NCBI GenBank assembly: GCA_016200765.1
Contig: JACQEC010000025.1
Location: 1-6,885, forward strand
Source of the DNA: Chloroflexota bacterium
Lineage (GTDB): Bacteria; Chloroflexota; Anaerolineae; JACRMK01
Length of the DNA stretch: 6,885 nt
Reading direction: 5' to 3'
Under the pieces are notes generated by a model. It made no database searches. It was given only the letters and a program-made list of their open reading frames with translations, and was not told the DNA's origin. The translations under genes were made by a program, and so were the position numbers. Shown one piece after another: positions 1 through 5,792 of this stretch (positions within the stretch are counted from its first letter, which is position 1; every line of letters begins with the position of its first letter).

Positions 1-204
1 GTACTGCACTTTGGCGTGTGTGACCTTGCGCGGGTGGAACATCTCCGCCAGCACGGCCAGCCGCGCGTCGGGCACATCCACGACGCCGGTATGCACGTCA
101 AACTTGCCGGACGAGTAGGCCGCAGGCTCCGCGTGAGCGCGCGTGAGGGCGTTAAAGATCGTGGTCTTGCCGGAGGTCGGCAGGCCGATAATCCCGATTT
201 GCAT
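1..204 (-). CDS. YchF/Obg-family P-loop GTPase/ATPase, N-terminal 68 codons (partial)
   Basis: The reading frame starts at the ATG at 204-202 and runs off the left edge with no stop. The translation opens with MQIGIIGLPTSGKTTIFNAL, a Walker A loop (GxxxxGKT, residues 7-14) directly after the first beta strand, as in Obg-like translation-associated NTPases. Further on, TGVVDVPDARL (about residues 41-51) matches the segment after switch I in YchF proteins (TGVV-x-PD-x-RL), and LAEMFHPRK follows it as in YchF. In that family the protein binds ATP and/or GTP and associates with ribosomes. The domains that define YchF (coiled coil, TGS/DUF933) lie outside the window. The P-loop reads TSGKT rather than the common NVGKS, so this may be a divergent Obg-like branch rather than orthologous YchF. 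The start is 4 bases after the phosphatase stop. I see no strong Shine-Dalgarno, so coupling to the upstream gene is likely. Confidence 0.85.
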   Translation of the reverse strand, partial: MQIGIIGLPTSGKTTIFNALTRAHAEPAAYSSGKFDVHTGVVDVPDARLAVLAEMFHPRKVTHAKVQY

Positions 205-208
205 AGGG

Positions 209-739
209 TTAGCTATTGCGCTCGATTAGGGTCACGCTCGCGAACCCGAGCGATTCCCAGATTTCATAGGTATAGCCCAGCGCGTCCTGCAGGGCCGCGA
301 GCAGTAGCGCCAGAACCATGCCATGCGAGACAACGGCGAATGGCGATTGGCCGAACCGCGCGATCAATTCGTCCAGACAGGCCATGATACGCGCCTGCGC
401 GTCGGCGGCGCGCTCCCAGTTACCGATGCTGATGGCGGGTTTCTCGAAGACTTGCTGAGCGCGCTCGCTGTAGTTGTCAATCAGTCCCGGCGTGCGGCGC
501 AGTTCGCGCAGGCCGTCGTGCGTGAACAGCGGGATGCTGTGCTCGAACGCAATGCCCTGCACCGTCGCAATGGCTTTCATTTCGGTGCTGCTGACGATGG
601 CCGTCACTTCGTCCCAGAACGGCTGGGCGGCCAACTGCTTGACCTGCTGTTCGCCGGTCTGACTCAAAGGCCAGAGCGTGGCATCATCGTCATCTGGCTC
701 GGTTTCGGCGTGGCGGATGAGGTAGATGCGGGTACTCAT
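209..739 (-). CDS. Histidine phosphatase family protein (phosphoglycerate-mutase-like)
   Basis: This 176-residue protein has the core of the histidine phosphatase superfamily. The phosphate-accepting histidine lies in LIRHAET (R9, H10). The second-histidine motif is VVSHGMVLAL (H139). The probable proton donor is E79 in GLRELRR. In the SSPLxRAxxTA-type motif, SSTEMKAIATV has lysine at position 55 where arginine is more usual. There is no signal peptide, so it is cytoplasmic. Length is normal for small SixA/CobC/GpmB-like members. These enzymes remove phosphate from small molecules or proteins, and the substrate cannot be read from sequence. The start codon overlaps the stop of the preceding permease (ATGA, 739-736), so it is probably translationally coupled to the ABC operon. 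A GGTGAG weak ribosome site lies 8 bases before the start. The stop is TAA at 211-209. Confidence 0.9.
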   Translation of the reverse strand: MSTRIYLIRHAETEPDDDDATLWPLSQTGEQQVKQLAAQPFWDEVTAIVSSTEMKAIATVQGIAFEHSIPLFTHDGLRELRRTPGLIDNYSERAQQVFEKPAISIGNWERAADAQARIMACLDELIARFGQSPFAVVSHGMVLALLLAALQDALGYTYEIWESLGFASVTLIERNS

Positions 740-1707
740 AAGCCGCGCTCACCGCGCACGTAGGGAATGCCCAGCGCCGCGGGCGCACCCAGACGGCGGC
801 GCAGAGCCTGCCGCGAGCCGATAATCAGCACTACGATGGTCAGCGCGTAAGGGATCATCTCCAAGAAGAACTGCAAGTTGCGATCTTGAAAGAACGGGTT
901 TGGAAAAAACGCGATGACCTGTTCGCCTTGCAGATCAAGCACCAGCCGCCGGAGCGACCCGAAGAGATAGGCGCCGATGGCCGCGCGGAACGGATTCCAT
1001 TGTGCGAAGATGACCAAGCCGACCGCAATCCAGCCCAAGCCCGACGTGGTGAACTCGCTATACCAGCCGGGCGAGATAGACAGGCTAAGCGAGGCGCCGG
1101 CAAGCCCGCCGAGCGCGCCGCCAACTAGCACGTAGAAGTAGCGCAGGGCGAAGACATTGATGCCCAGCGAGTCGGCGGCGGCTGGATACTCGCCAATGGC
1201 GCGCAAATGCAGACCCGGCCTCGTGCGGTAGATATAGAACCACGCCGCGGGCGTCAGCACATATCCGACGTAGACAAGCAGACTCTTCTGCTCGAACAAG
1301 ATCGGGCCGAAGAACGGAATCTGTGACAGCAAGGGAACCGTCAGCGATGGGATGGTCTGCACGCCAACGGCTTTGGACAACCCCTCGCCGAGCACGAGGC
1401 TCAAGCCGGTGCCGAGAAAGGTGAGCGACAGGCCGCTGACCACCTGATCGGCGCGCAGTGAAATCGCGACGAAGGCGTGGAGGAAACTCAAGAAGGCCCC
1501 GGCCAGCATCCCGGCCACTAACCCCAGCCATGGATTGCCGGAGGCATACGCCACGCCGTAGCCGGTGACAGCGCCCATCAGCATCATGCCCTCAACGCCC
1601 AGATTCAGAATGCCGGCGCGCTCGGCGAACAGTTCGCCTATCGTGGCGAACAGCAGAGCGGTGCCGGTCGAAACGCCAGAGGCAAGGATATTGATCCAGA
1701 AGTTCAT
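736..1707 (-). CDS. ABC transporter permease, BPD_transp_2 family, second subunit (NupQ/YufQ-like)
   Basis: This 323-residue inner-membrane protein has about eight to ten hydrophobic segments. It carries the conserved signature of nucleoside/purine ABC permeases near its N-terminus, GELFAERAGILNLGVEGMML (residues 24-43). A cytoplasmic coupling-type segment, LRAIGEYPAAADSLGIN (168-184), is of the kind that contacts the ATPase. Length agrees with the shorter of the two permeases in nup/yuf-type systems. It should pair with permease 1 as a heterodimer through which the bound substrate enters. The ATG at 1707-1705 lies 23 bases after the stop of permease 1, with only a weak GAAG-like ribosome site. 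The stop overlaps the next gene by ATGA. The C-terminal tail (about residues 301-323) is Arg-rich and cytoplasmic. Family is secure; substrate (guanosine, other purine nucleoside or base) is inferred from operon layout. Confidence 0.93.
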   Translation of the reverse strand: MNFWINILASGVSTGTALLFATIGELFAERAGILNLGVEGMMLMGAVTGYGVAYASGNPWLGLVAGMLAGAFLSFLHAFVAISLRADQVVSGLSLTFLGTGLSLVLGEGLSKAVGVQTIPSLTVPLLSQIPFFGPILFEQKSLLVYVGYVLTPAAWFYIYRTRPGLHLRAIGEYPAAADSLGINVFALRYFYVLVGGALGGLAGASLSLSISPGWYSEFTTSGLGWIAVGLVIFAQWNPFRAAIGAYLFGSLRRLVLDLQGEQVIAFFPNPFFQDRNLQFFLEMIPYALTIVVLIIGSRQALRRRLGAPAALGIPYVRGERGL

Positions 1708-1730
1708 CGTAACTTCACGCCGCGAAAGCG

Positions 1731-2894
1731 TCAGAGGCTCTGCGACAGCTGCGCGCGCACCAGCCGCACGCGGTAGCGGTTGAGGATTTCACTGCCGATG
1801 ATGGCAAAGAGCACGATACCCTGCAACATACGCGAGAGCCCCGACGGTTGAATCTCGCGACTGCCGATGATCAGGCCGCCAAAGACAATGGCGACCGGGA
1901 TGACCGCCCATGGGTTGAGTTTCGCCAGCCACGCGACGATGATCGCCGTGAACCCGTAGCCCGGAGAGATGCGCTCCTGCAAGCGGTGGACGACGCCGCT
2001 GACCTCGGCCATGCCCGCCAGCCCGGCCAGCCCGCCGGAGAGCGCCAAGACGAACACGGTGTTGCGGACAATGTTGATGCCGGCATATTCGGCGGCGCGG
2101 GCGTTATCACCAATCAGGCGGATTTCATAGCCCCAGCGGGTGCGAAACAGCAGATATGCGATCGCCACGGTAGCGGCAAGGCCCAGAAACAGCCCGGCAT
2201 GAATCGTGATGCCGGAGAAGGCCGGGAACTGGTCGGCGAAGTCGGACAGGCGCGGCATCCAGGCATTCTTGGGGAAGGTGGGGGTCAACTGGAAGCCGCG
2301 GTCGCTCCAACGCCCATAGATGAAGAAATCGTTCCAGAAGAACGCGATGTAGTTCATCATCAGGGTCGTGATGATCTCGTTGACGCCGAAGCGCCCGCGC
2401 AGGAAACCGGGGATCGCGCCCCATAGCGCGCCGCAGGCGAATCCCATCAGCGCCATAGTGGGGATCACGAGCCATGGCGAAGCGTCCTTATCAAACATCT
2501 GCTGGACGACGAAGGTCGCACCAAAGGCCCCGATGAAGAACTGTCCCTCGGCCCCGATATTCCAGAGGCGCGCGCGGAAGGCGATGAGGCAGGCAAGGCC
2601 GGTCAGAATCAACGGCGAGGCTTTGACGAGCGTGTCGGAGAGAACGCCGGGATTGCCAAACGCGGCGTTGAAGATATGCGCGTAAGCGTCTATAGGGTCG
2701 CCGCCGACGTACGCGAGCACCAGCCCGCCCACGACGAGCGCGAAGACAACCGAGCCGAGCGATGTCGCCCACGGCAGCCAGCGCGGCGTGGTCATGCGCG
2801 GCTCCAGCTCAAGGCGGTAGGGGAACGCGAAACGGCGCGGGGAAGCGCGCGGGGTGGGAGTAGGGAGTAGGGAGTAGGGAGTAGGGGTGGTCAT
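1731..2894 (-). CDS. ABC transporter permease, BPD_transp_2 family, first subunit (NupP/YufP-like)
   Basis: This 387-residue membrane protein pairs with the permease encoded just downstream. Family motifs are ARLWNIGAEGQFFIGA (residues 108-123) and RFGVNEIITTLMMNYIA (168-184), followed by a cytoplasmic segment LIGDNARAAEYAGIN. It has about nine hydrophobic spans. I start it at the ATG at 2894-2892 because that overlaps the ATPase stop (ATGA), and because the piece RLELEPR before the next methionine resembles the usual N-terminus of homologues as I recall them. The first 33 residues are Pro/Arg-rich; residues 4-15 come from a heptamer repeat array (see repeat at 2856-2886) and look acquired. 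The alternative start is Met34 (2795-2793), giving 354 residues and having a better ribosome site (TGGAG, 6-base spacing). The stop is TGA at 1733-1731. Confidence 0.9.
   Translation of the reverse strand: MTTPTPYSLLPTPTPRASPRRFAFPYRLELEPRMTTPRWLPWATSLGSVVFALVVGGLVLAYVGGDPIDAYAHIFNAAFGNPGVLSDTLVKASPLILTGLACLIAFRARLWNIGAEGQFFIGAFGATFVVQQMFDKDASPWLVIPTMALMGFACGALWGAIPGFLRGRFGVNEIITTLMMNYIAFFWNDFFIYGRWSDRGFQLTPTFPKNAWMPRLSDFADQFPAFSGITIHAGLFLGLAATVAIAYLLFRTRWGYEIRLIGDNARAAEYAGINIVRNTVFVLALSGGLAGLAGMAEVSGVVHRLQERISPGYGFTAIIVAWLAKLNPWAVIPVAIVFGGLIIGSREIQPSGLSRMLQGIVLFAIIGSEILNRYRVRLVRAQLSQSL
2802..2806 (-). promoter_or_regulatory. Possible internal ribosome site for permease 1 (Met34)
   Basis: TGGAG on the minus strand stands 6 bases before an in-frame ATG (2795-2793). 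It offers a second start for permease 1 that avoids the repeat-derived N-terminus. I keep the upstream start as first choice, but this site could supply protein if the repeat array shifts frame. Confidence 0.4.
2856..2886. repeat. Heptanucleotide tandem repeat, four perfect copies of GGGAGTA
   Basis: On the plus strand GGGAGTA occurs at 2856-2862, 2863-2869, 2870-2876 and 2877-2883, followed by a partial GGG. On the coding strand this reads as repeats of TACTCCC, translated as TPYSLLPTP just after the permease 1 start codon. It resembles the short tandemly repeated heptamers known from cyanobacteria and other repeat-rich bacteria. It is not a codon multiple. Confidence 0.95.
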
Positions 2895-4387
2895 GACGAT
2901 AGAGTAGAGCCCCCCATCAGCAGGCCGATGGTTTCCGTGTTCGCCTGACGGGTTTCCATGACGGCCGAGATGCGCCCCTCGTACATCACGGCCACGCGGT
3001 CGCTGACCGACATGATCTCGTCCAGGTCCTCCGAGATCAGCAGAAGGGCGGCTCCGGCATCGCGCTGGCGAATGAGGAGGCGCAGGACGGCTTCGGTCGC
3101 GCCCACGTCGAGGCCGCGCGTGGGGTGGACGGCGACCAGCAGGCTGGGCTTGGCCGACGTTTCGCGCGCGAGGATCAACCGCTGTAAGTTCCCGCCGGAG
3201 AGCAAGCGCGCTTCGGTGTCCAGCGATGGCGCGGCGATGGCGTAATCGTCTTTCAGTTGGCTGGCCTGCGCGCGCGCCTCTCTTCGGTTCAGCCGCCAGC
3301 CGCTGGCAATCGGCGGGCGGCGGTAGGACTTCATGATGAGGTTGTCCGCGATGCCGAGGGTGGGCGCGGTGCCCACACGACTGCGGTCTTCAGGCACATG
3401 GCCGACGCCGGTATTGATCGCCTGCAAGACATCATGATCCTTCAGCGCCTGTCCGTTAATCAAGACCTGACCGGCTGTCTTGGGGCGCAAGCCCGTGATG
3501 ACCTCGGCCAGTTCCGTCTGGCCGTTTCCGGCGACACCGGCAATGCCCACGATTTCACCGGAGTGAACCTGCAAATTGATCCCGCGCAATGCGGGCAATT
3601 GCTTGTCGCTGGCGGCTTCTAGAGACTGAACATCGAGCACGACGGGCGAGGGACGGTAGGGCAGTCTCTCCAGTTGAAACTCGATATCGCGGCCCACCAT
3701 CAGCCTGGCGAGTTCCGACTTGTTGACCGAGCGCGGGTCAAGCCCGGCCGCGGTGACTTTGCCGCCGCGCATGACGGTGATGCGATCGGCGATGGCCAGA
3801 ACCTCGTCGAGTTTGTGGCTGATAAACACAATGGAGCGGTTCTCGGCGGCCATGGCGCGCAGGATCGCAAAGAGGTCGCGCACCTCAATCGGCGTGAGCA
3901 CGGCGGTCGGCTCGTCCATGATCAGAATCTGCACGCCGCGGTAGAGCATCTTGAGGATTTCCACGCGCTGTTGCTCGCCGACCGACAACTGCCAGATTTT
4001 CGCGCGCGGGTCAACCTTGAGGCTAAACTGCTTGCCGAGGGCGACCACCTTCTGGTCGGCCTGCGACAGGTTGAGCGACCAGCGCGGCTCGCGCAAGCCC
4101 AGAATCACATTCTCTGTGACCGATTGCGATGGGATGAGCATGAAGTGCTGATAGACCATGCCAATCCCGGCGGCAATCGCGTCCTGCGGCGAGCGAAAAG
4201 CGCAGGGCTGGCCGGCGATGACGATGGAGCCGCCGTCGGCGCGGTAGAGCCCCGCGAGGATATTCATTAGGGTAGATTTGCCCGCGCCGTTTTCACCCAA
4301 CAGCGCGTGTATCTCGCCGCGGCGCAGGTCGAAATCTACGTGATCGTTGGCGTAAACGCCGGGGAAGCGTTTGACGATTCCCCGCAT
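2891..4387 (-). CDS. ABC transporter ATP-binding protein, two fused nucleotide-binding domains (NupO/YufO-like)
   Basis: This 498-residue cytoplasmic ATPase carries two ABC domains in tandem and powers the two permeases. Domain 1 is complete: Walker A GENGAGKST (31-39), Q-loop VYQHFML (Q80), signature LSVGEQQR (134-141), Walker B ILIMDEPTA (D158, E159) and switch histidine ISHKLDEV (H191). Domain 2 is degenerate, as is normal for sugar and nucleoside importers of this class. Its Walker A reads GVAGNGQTE with Gln290 for lysine, Walker B reads VAVHPTRGLDVGA, and Glu replaces the switch histidine in LISEDLDE. It keeps an intact LSGGNLQR signature (396-403). I chose the ATG at 4387-4385. The frame stays open further back to 4561, but only through the palindromic element and the end of the binding-protein gene. 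The codons just before the ATG (EAVL) resemble the conserved lead-in of homologues, so a few native residues may have been lost or displaced. The stop overlaps permease 1. Confidence 0.93.
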   Translation of the reverse strand: MRGIVKRFPGVYANDHVDFDLRRGEIHALLGENGAGKSTLMNILAGLYRADGGSIVIAGQPCAFRSPQDAIAAGIGMVYQHFMLIPSQSVTENVILGLREPRWSLNLSQADQKVVALGKQFSLKVDPRAKIWQLSVGEQQRVEILKMLYRGVQILIMDEPTAVLTPIEVRDLFAILRAMAAENRSIVFISHKLDEVLAIADRITVMRGGKVTAAGLDPRSVNKSELARLMVGRDIEFQLERLPYRPSPVVLDVQSLEAASDKQLPALRGINLQVHSGEIVGIAGVAGNGQTELAEVITGLRPKTAGQVLINGQALKDHDVLQAINTGVGHVPEDRSRVGTAPTLGIADNLIMKSYRRPPIASGWRLNRREARAQASQLKDDYAIAAPSLDTEARLLSGGNLQRLILARETSAKPSLLVAVHPTRGLDVGATEAVLRLLIRQRDAGAALLLISEDLDEIMSVSDRVAVMYEGRISAVMETRQANTETIGLLMGGSTLSS

Positions 4388-4395
4388 CAGGACGG

Positions 4396-4463
4396 CCTCA
4401 CCCCCCGGCCCCCTCTCCTGACGAACTTCGTCAGGAGAGGGGGTGCCGAAGGCGGGGGTGAGG
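4396..4463. repeat. Nested palindromic element between binding-protein and ATPase genes
   Basis: A perfect 17-base inverted repeat (4409-4425 with 4427-4443) folds around one central base, C4426. An outer 10-base inverted repeat (CCTCACCCCC at 4396-4405 with GGGGGTGAGG at 4454-4463) encloses it, and a small GCC-GAA-GGC hairpin (4445-4453) lies on one side. Together they form a branched structure that fills nearly the whole 79-base spacer. It looks like a REP/MITE-type intergenic repeat. There is no T-run after it on the minus strand, so it is not a standard intrinsic terminator. It could stabilise the binding-protein message or dampen expression of downstream genes. Confidence 0.85.
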
Positions 4464-4466
4464 TTA

Positions 4467-5678
4467 TTACGGCTTGGGGAGCTCGGCGATGATGTTGTCA
4501 TTCCACCACAACATGCAGTACTTGCAGGCAAAATTCGGCGCGCCCGGCGGGAACTGGTCAATGTCGGCTTGAGTGATCTTCTCGCCTGCGGGCACTACGG
4601 TCTTGCCCTTGTTGTCCACAATCGGGCCAGCGAACACGTCAAAGCGGGTGAACTTGCCCGCGAGCATGTCCTTCAATTTAGCCTGCACCAGCGGGATGAC
4701 GCTGGCCGGCACTCCCGGCTGGGGCTTCTCGCCCGTCATGAATCCGTAGAGCCCGACGATGCCGCTGTCGGCGTCAAAGTATTCGCCGCCGCCCTTCCAC
4801 GTGCCGGCGATCATCGCCTTGATGTCGGTGGTGTAGACCGGGCCCCAGTTCCAGTACATGGTGGTCAGGCACGAGTCCAGCTTGCAGTTGCCGGAGTAGT
4901 CGTAGGTGACCGCCCACTTCTTCTTGTCTTTGGCGACTTCGGCATTGGATGGCGTGTCAGCGCCCGTCATGACCACCTGCGCGCCCGCATCGAACAGGGA
5001 CGCCGCGCCTTCCTTCTCCTTCACCGGGTCATGCCAGGTATTGATCCAGCGCACGTCGAGCTTGCACTCCGGGCAGGTTTGCTTGATGCCAATGGCGAAC
5101 GCATTGCCCAGCCGCAGCTCTTCGGGAATGGGGAAGGTGGCGATGTAGCCAATCTTTGGCTGACCATCGGCCTTCGCCCGTGCGCCGGCAATCATGCCCG
5201 CGAGATACTTCATGTCTTCCATAGCGCCGAACATGTTGCCGAAGTTCTTGCCGTTGGTCTTGTAGCCTGACACGTGCAAGAACTTGATGTTCGGGAACTC
5301 TGCCGATACGGCCTCCATGCCGTCCATGAAGCCGAACGAGGTGCCGACGATAGCATCGAAGCCTTTGCGCGCCAGTTGGCGGGTGACCTGCTCGGATTCG
5401 GTGCCTTCCGGCACCAGTTCAACGTAGGTGGTGTGTACGTTGGGCACGTTCTGATCAACGTATTGCCGCCCGATGTCGTGCGCCTGCGTCCAGCCGCCGT
5501 CATCGTGCGGGCCGACATAAATGAAGGCAACGTTGAACTTGCCTTTCTCGATGTCGGGAATCTGGAATTTGCTCTGGCCCGGGGCCGACGTCGCCGCACC
5601 GCCGCTGGGCGCAGTCGTCCCGCAGGCGGCGGCCAGCAATGCCGTGATCAACAGCGCGAAAAACACGAGTCTGTTCAT
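4467..5678 (-). CDS. BMP/PnrA-family substrate-binding lipoprotein of the ABC importer
   Basis: This is a 403-residue secreted lipoprotein. Residues 1-18 form a signal peptide with a hydrophobic core, and the lipobox-like LLAAAC ends in Cys19, the expected lipid attachment site. A Gly/Ser/Ala linker follows. The mature domain begins KFNVAFIYVGPHDDGGWTQA (47-66), the typical opening of BMP (Bmp, PF02608) binding proteins. EELRLGNAFAIGIKQ, VVMTGADTPSNAEVA and VTYDYSG continue the family pattern. The family binds nucleosides, purines or related ligands outside the membrane and hands them to the permeases. Three extra cysteine pairs stand out: C202/C205 (CPEC), C265/C270 and C385/C388 (CKYC). The start is the ATG at 5678-5676, set by an AGGAGGAG ribosome site 8 bases upstream; a longer open frame to 5729 would put charged residues before the signal peptide and is not preferred. 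The stop is TAA, with a palindrome directly behind it. Confidence 0.94.
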   Translation of the reverse strand: MNRLVFFALLITALLAAACGTTAPSGGAATSAPGQSKFQIPDIEKGKFNVAFIYVGPHDDGGWTQAHDIGRQYVDQNVPNVHTTYVELVPEGTESEQVTRQLARKGFDAIVGTSFGFMDGMEAVSAEFPNIKFLHVSGYKTNGKNFGNMFGAMEDMKYLAGMIAGARAKADGQPKIGYIATFPIPEELRLGNAFAIGIKQTCPECKLDVRWINTWHDPVKEKEGAASLFDAGAQVVMTGADTPSNAEVAKDKKKWAVTYDYSGNCKLDSCLTTMYWNWGPVYTTDIKAMIAGTWKGGGEYFDADSGIVGLYGFMTGEKPQPGVPASVIPLVQAKLKDMLAGKFTRFDVFAGPIVDNKGKTVVPAGEKITQADIDQFPPGAPNFACKYCMLWWNDNIIAELPKP

Positions 5679-5686
5679 CTTGTCGT

Positions 5687-5694
5687 CTCCTCCT
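5687..5694 (-). promoter_or_regulatory. Strong Shine-Dalgarno for the binding-protein gene
   Basis: AGGAGGAG on the minus strand lies 8 bases before the ATG at 5678-5676. It is by far the best ribosome site in the window, in line with the high level needed for a binding protein relative to its transporter. It decides the start over the longer open frame. Confidence 0.85.
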
Positions 5695-5732
5695 GAAGAA
5701 AGTGATAAGGGTTTGGGTTGTCTTGCCATAGT

Positions 5733-5792
5733 CGTTGAGCGTTGGCGCGTTGAGCGTTAGCGCGTGAACGCGGAACGCATAACGCACAACGG
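5733..5792. repeat. Short-repeat array built on GCGTT/AACGC in the spacer before the binding-protein gene
   Basis: On the plus strand a 15-base unit occurs twice in tandem with one mismatch: CGTTGAGCGTTGGCG (5733-5747) and CGTTGAGCGTTAGCG (5748-5762). It is followed by three 7-base units of the form AACGCNN (5767-5773, 5774-5780, 5781-5787) and a last AACG. AACGC is the reverse complement of the GCGTT inside the first two units, so the two halves can pair. The rest of the spacer (5695-5732) shows no promoter I would defend. Confidence 0.8.

Noticed and set aside
1848..2426. 192-codon open frame on the plus strand
   Set aside because: It is antisense to permease 1 and highly charged and low in complexity, as expected for the reverse of a hydrophobic protein.
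2856..2886. CRISPR-like repeat
   Set aside because: The unit is only 7 bases with no spacers; it is a simple tandem repeat.
3090..3290. Second ATPase domain as a damaged pseudodomain
   Set aside because: The lost Walker lysine and switch histidine (Gln290, Glu in SEDLDE) are normal for the second domain of sugar and nucleoside importer ATPases, and the LSGGNLQR signature is intact.
3674..4270. 198-codon open frame on the plus strand
   Set aside because: It is antisense to the ATPase domain 1, including Walker B and signature motifs; no recognisable product.
4409..4443. Perfect hairpin after the binding-protein stop as a Rho-independent terminator
   Set aside because: On the transcribed minus strand the stem is followed by GGGGGGTGAGG and not by a T-run, and the next gene starts about 20 bases later. 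It may pause or stabilise RNA but is not a standard terminator.
4443..5270. 275-codon open frame on the plus strand
   Set aside because: It lies antisense to the binding-protein gene, whose family, signal peptide and ribosome site are clear. Its translation resembles no family I know and arises from GC-rich codon bias.
5679..5792. Purine riboswitch before the binding-protein gene
   Set aside because: The spacer is short and half filled by repeats. I could not find the conserved junction bases or paired loops of a purine aptamer.
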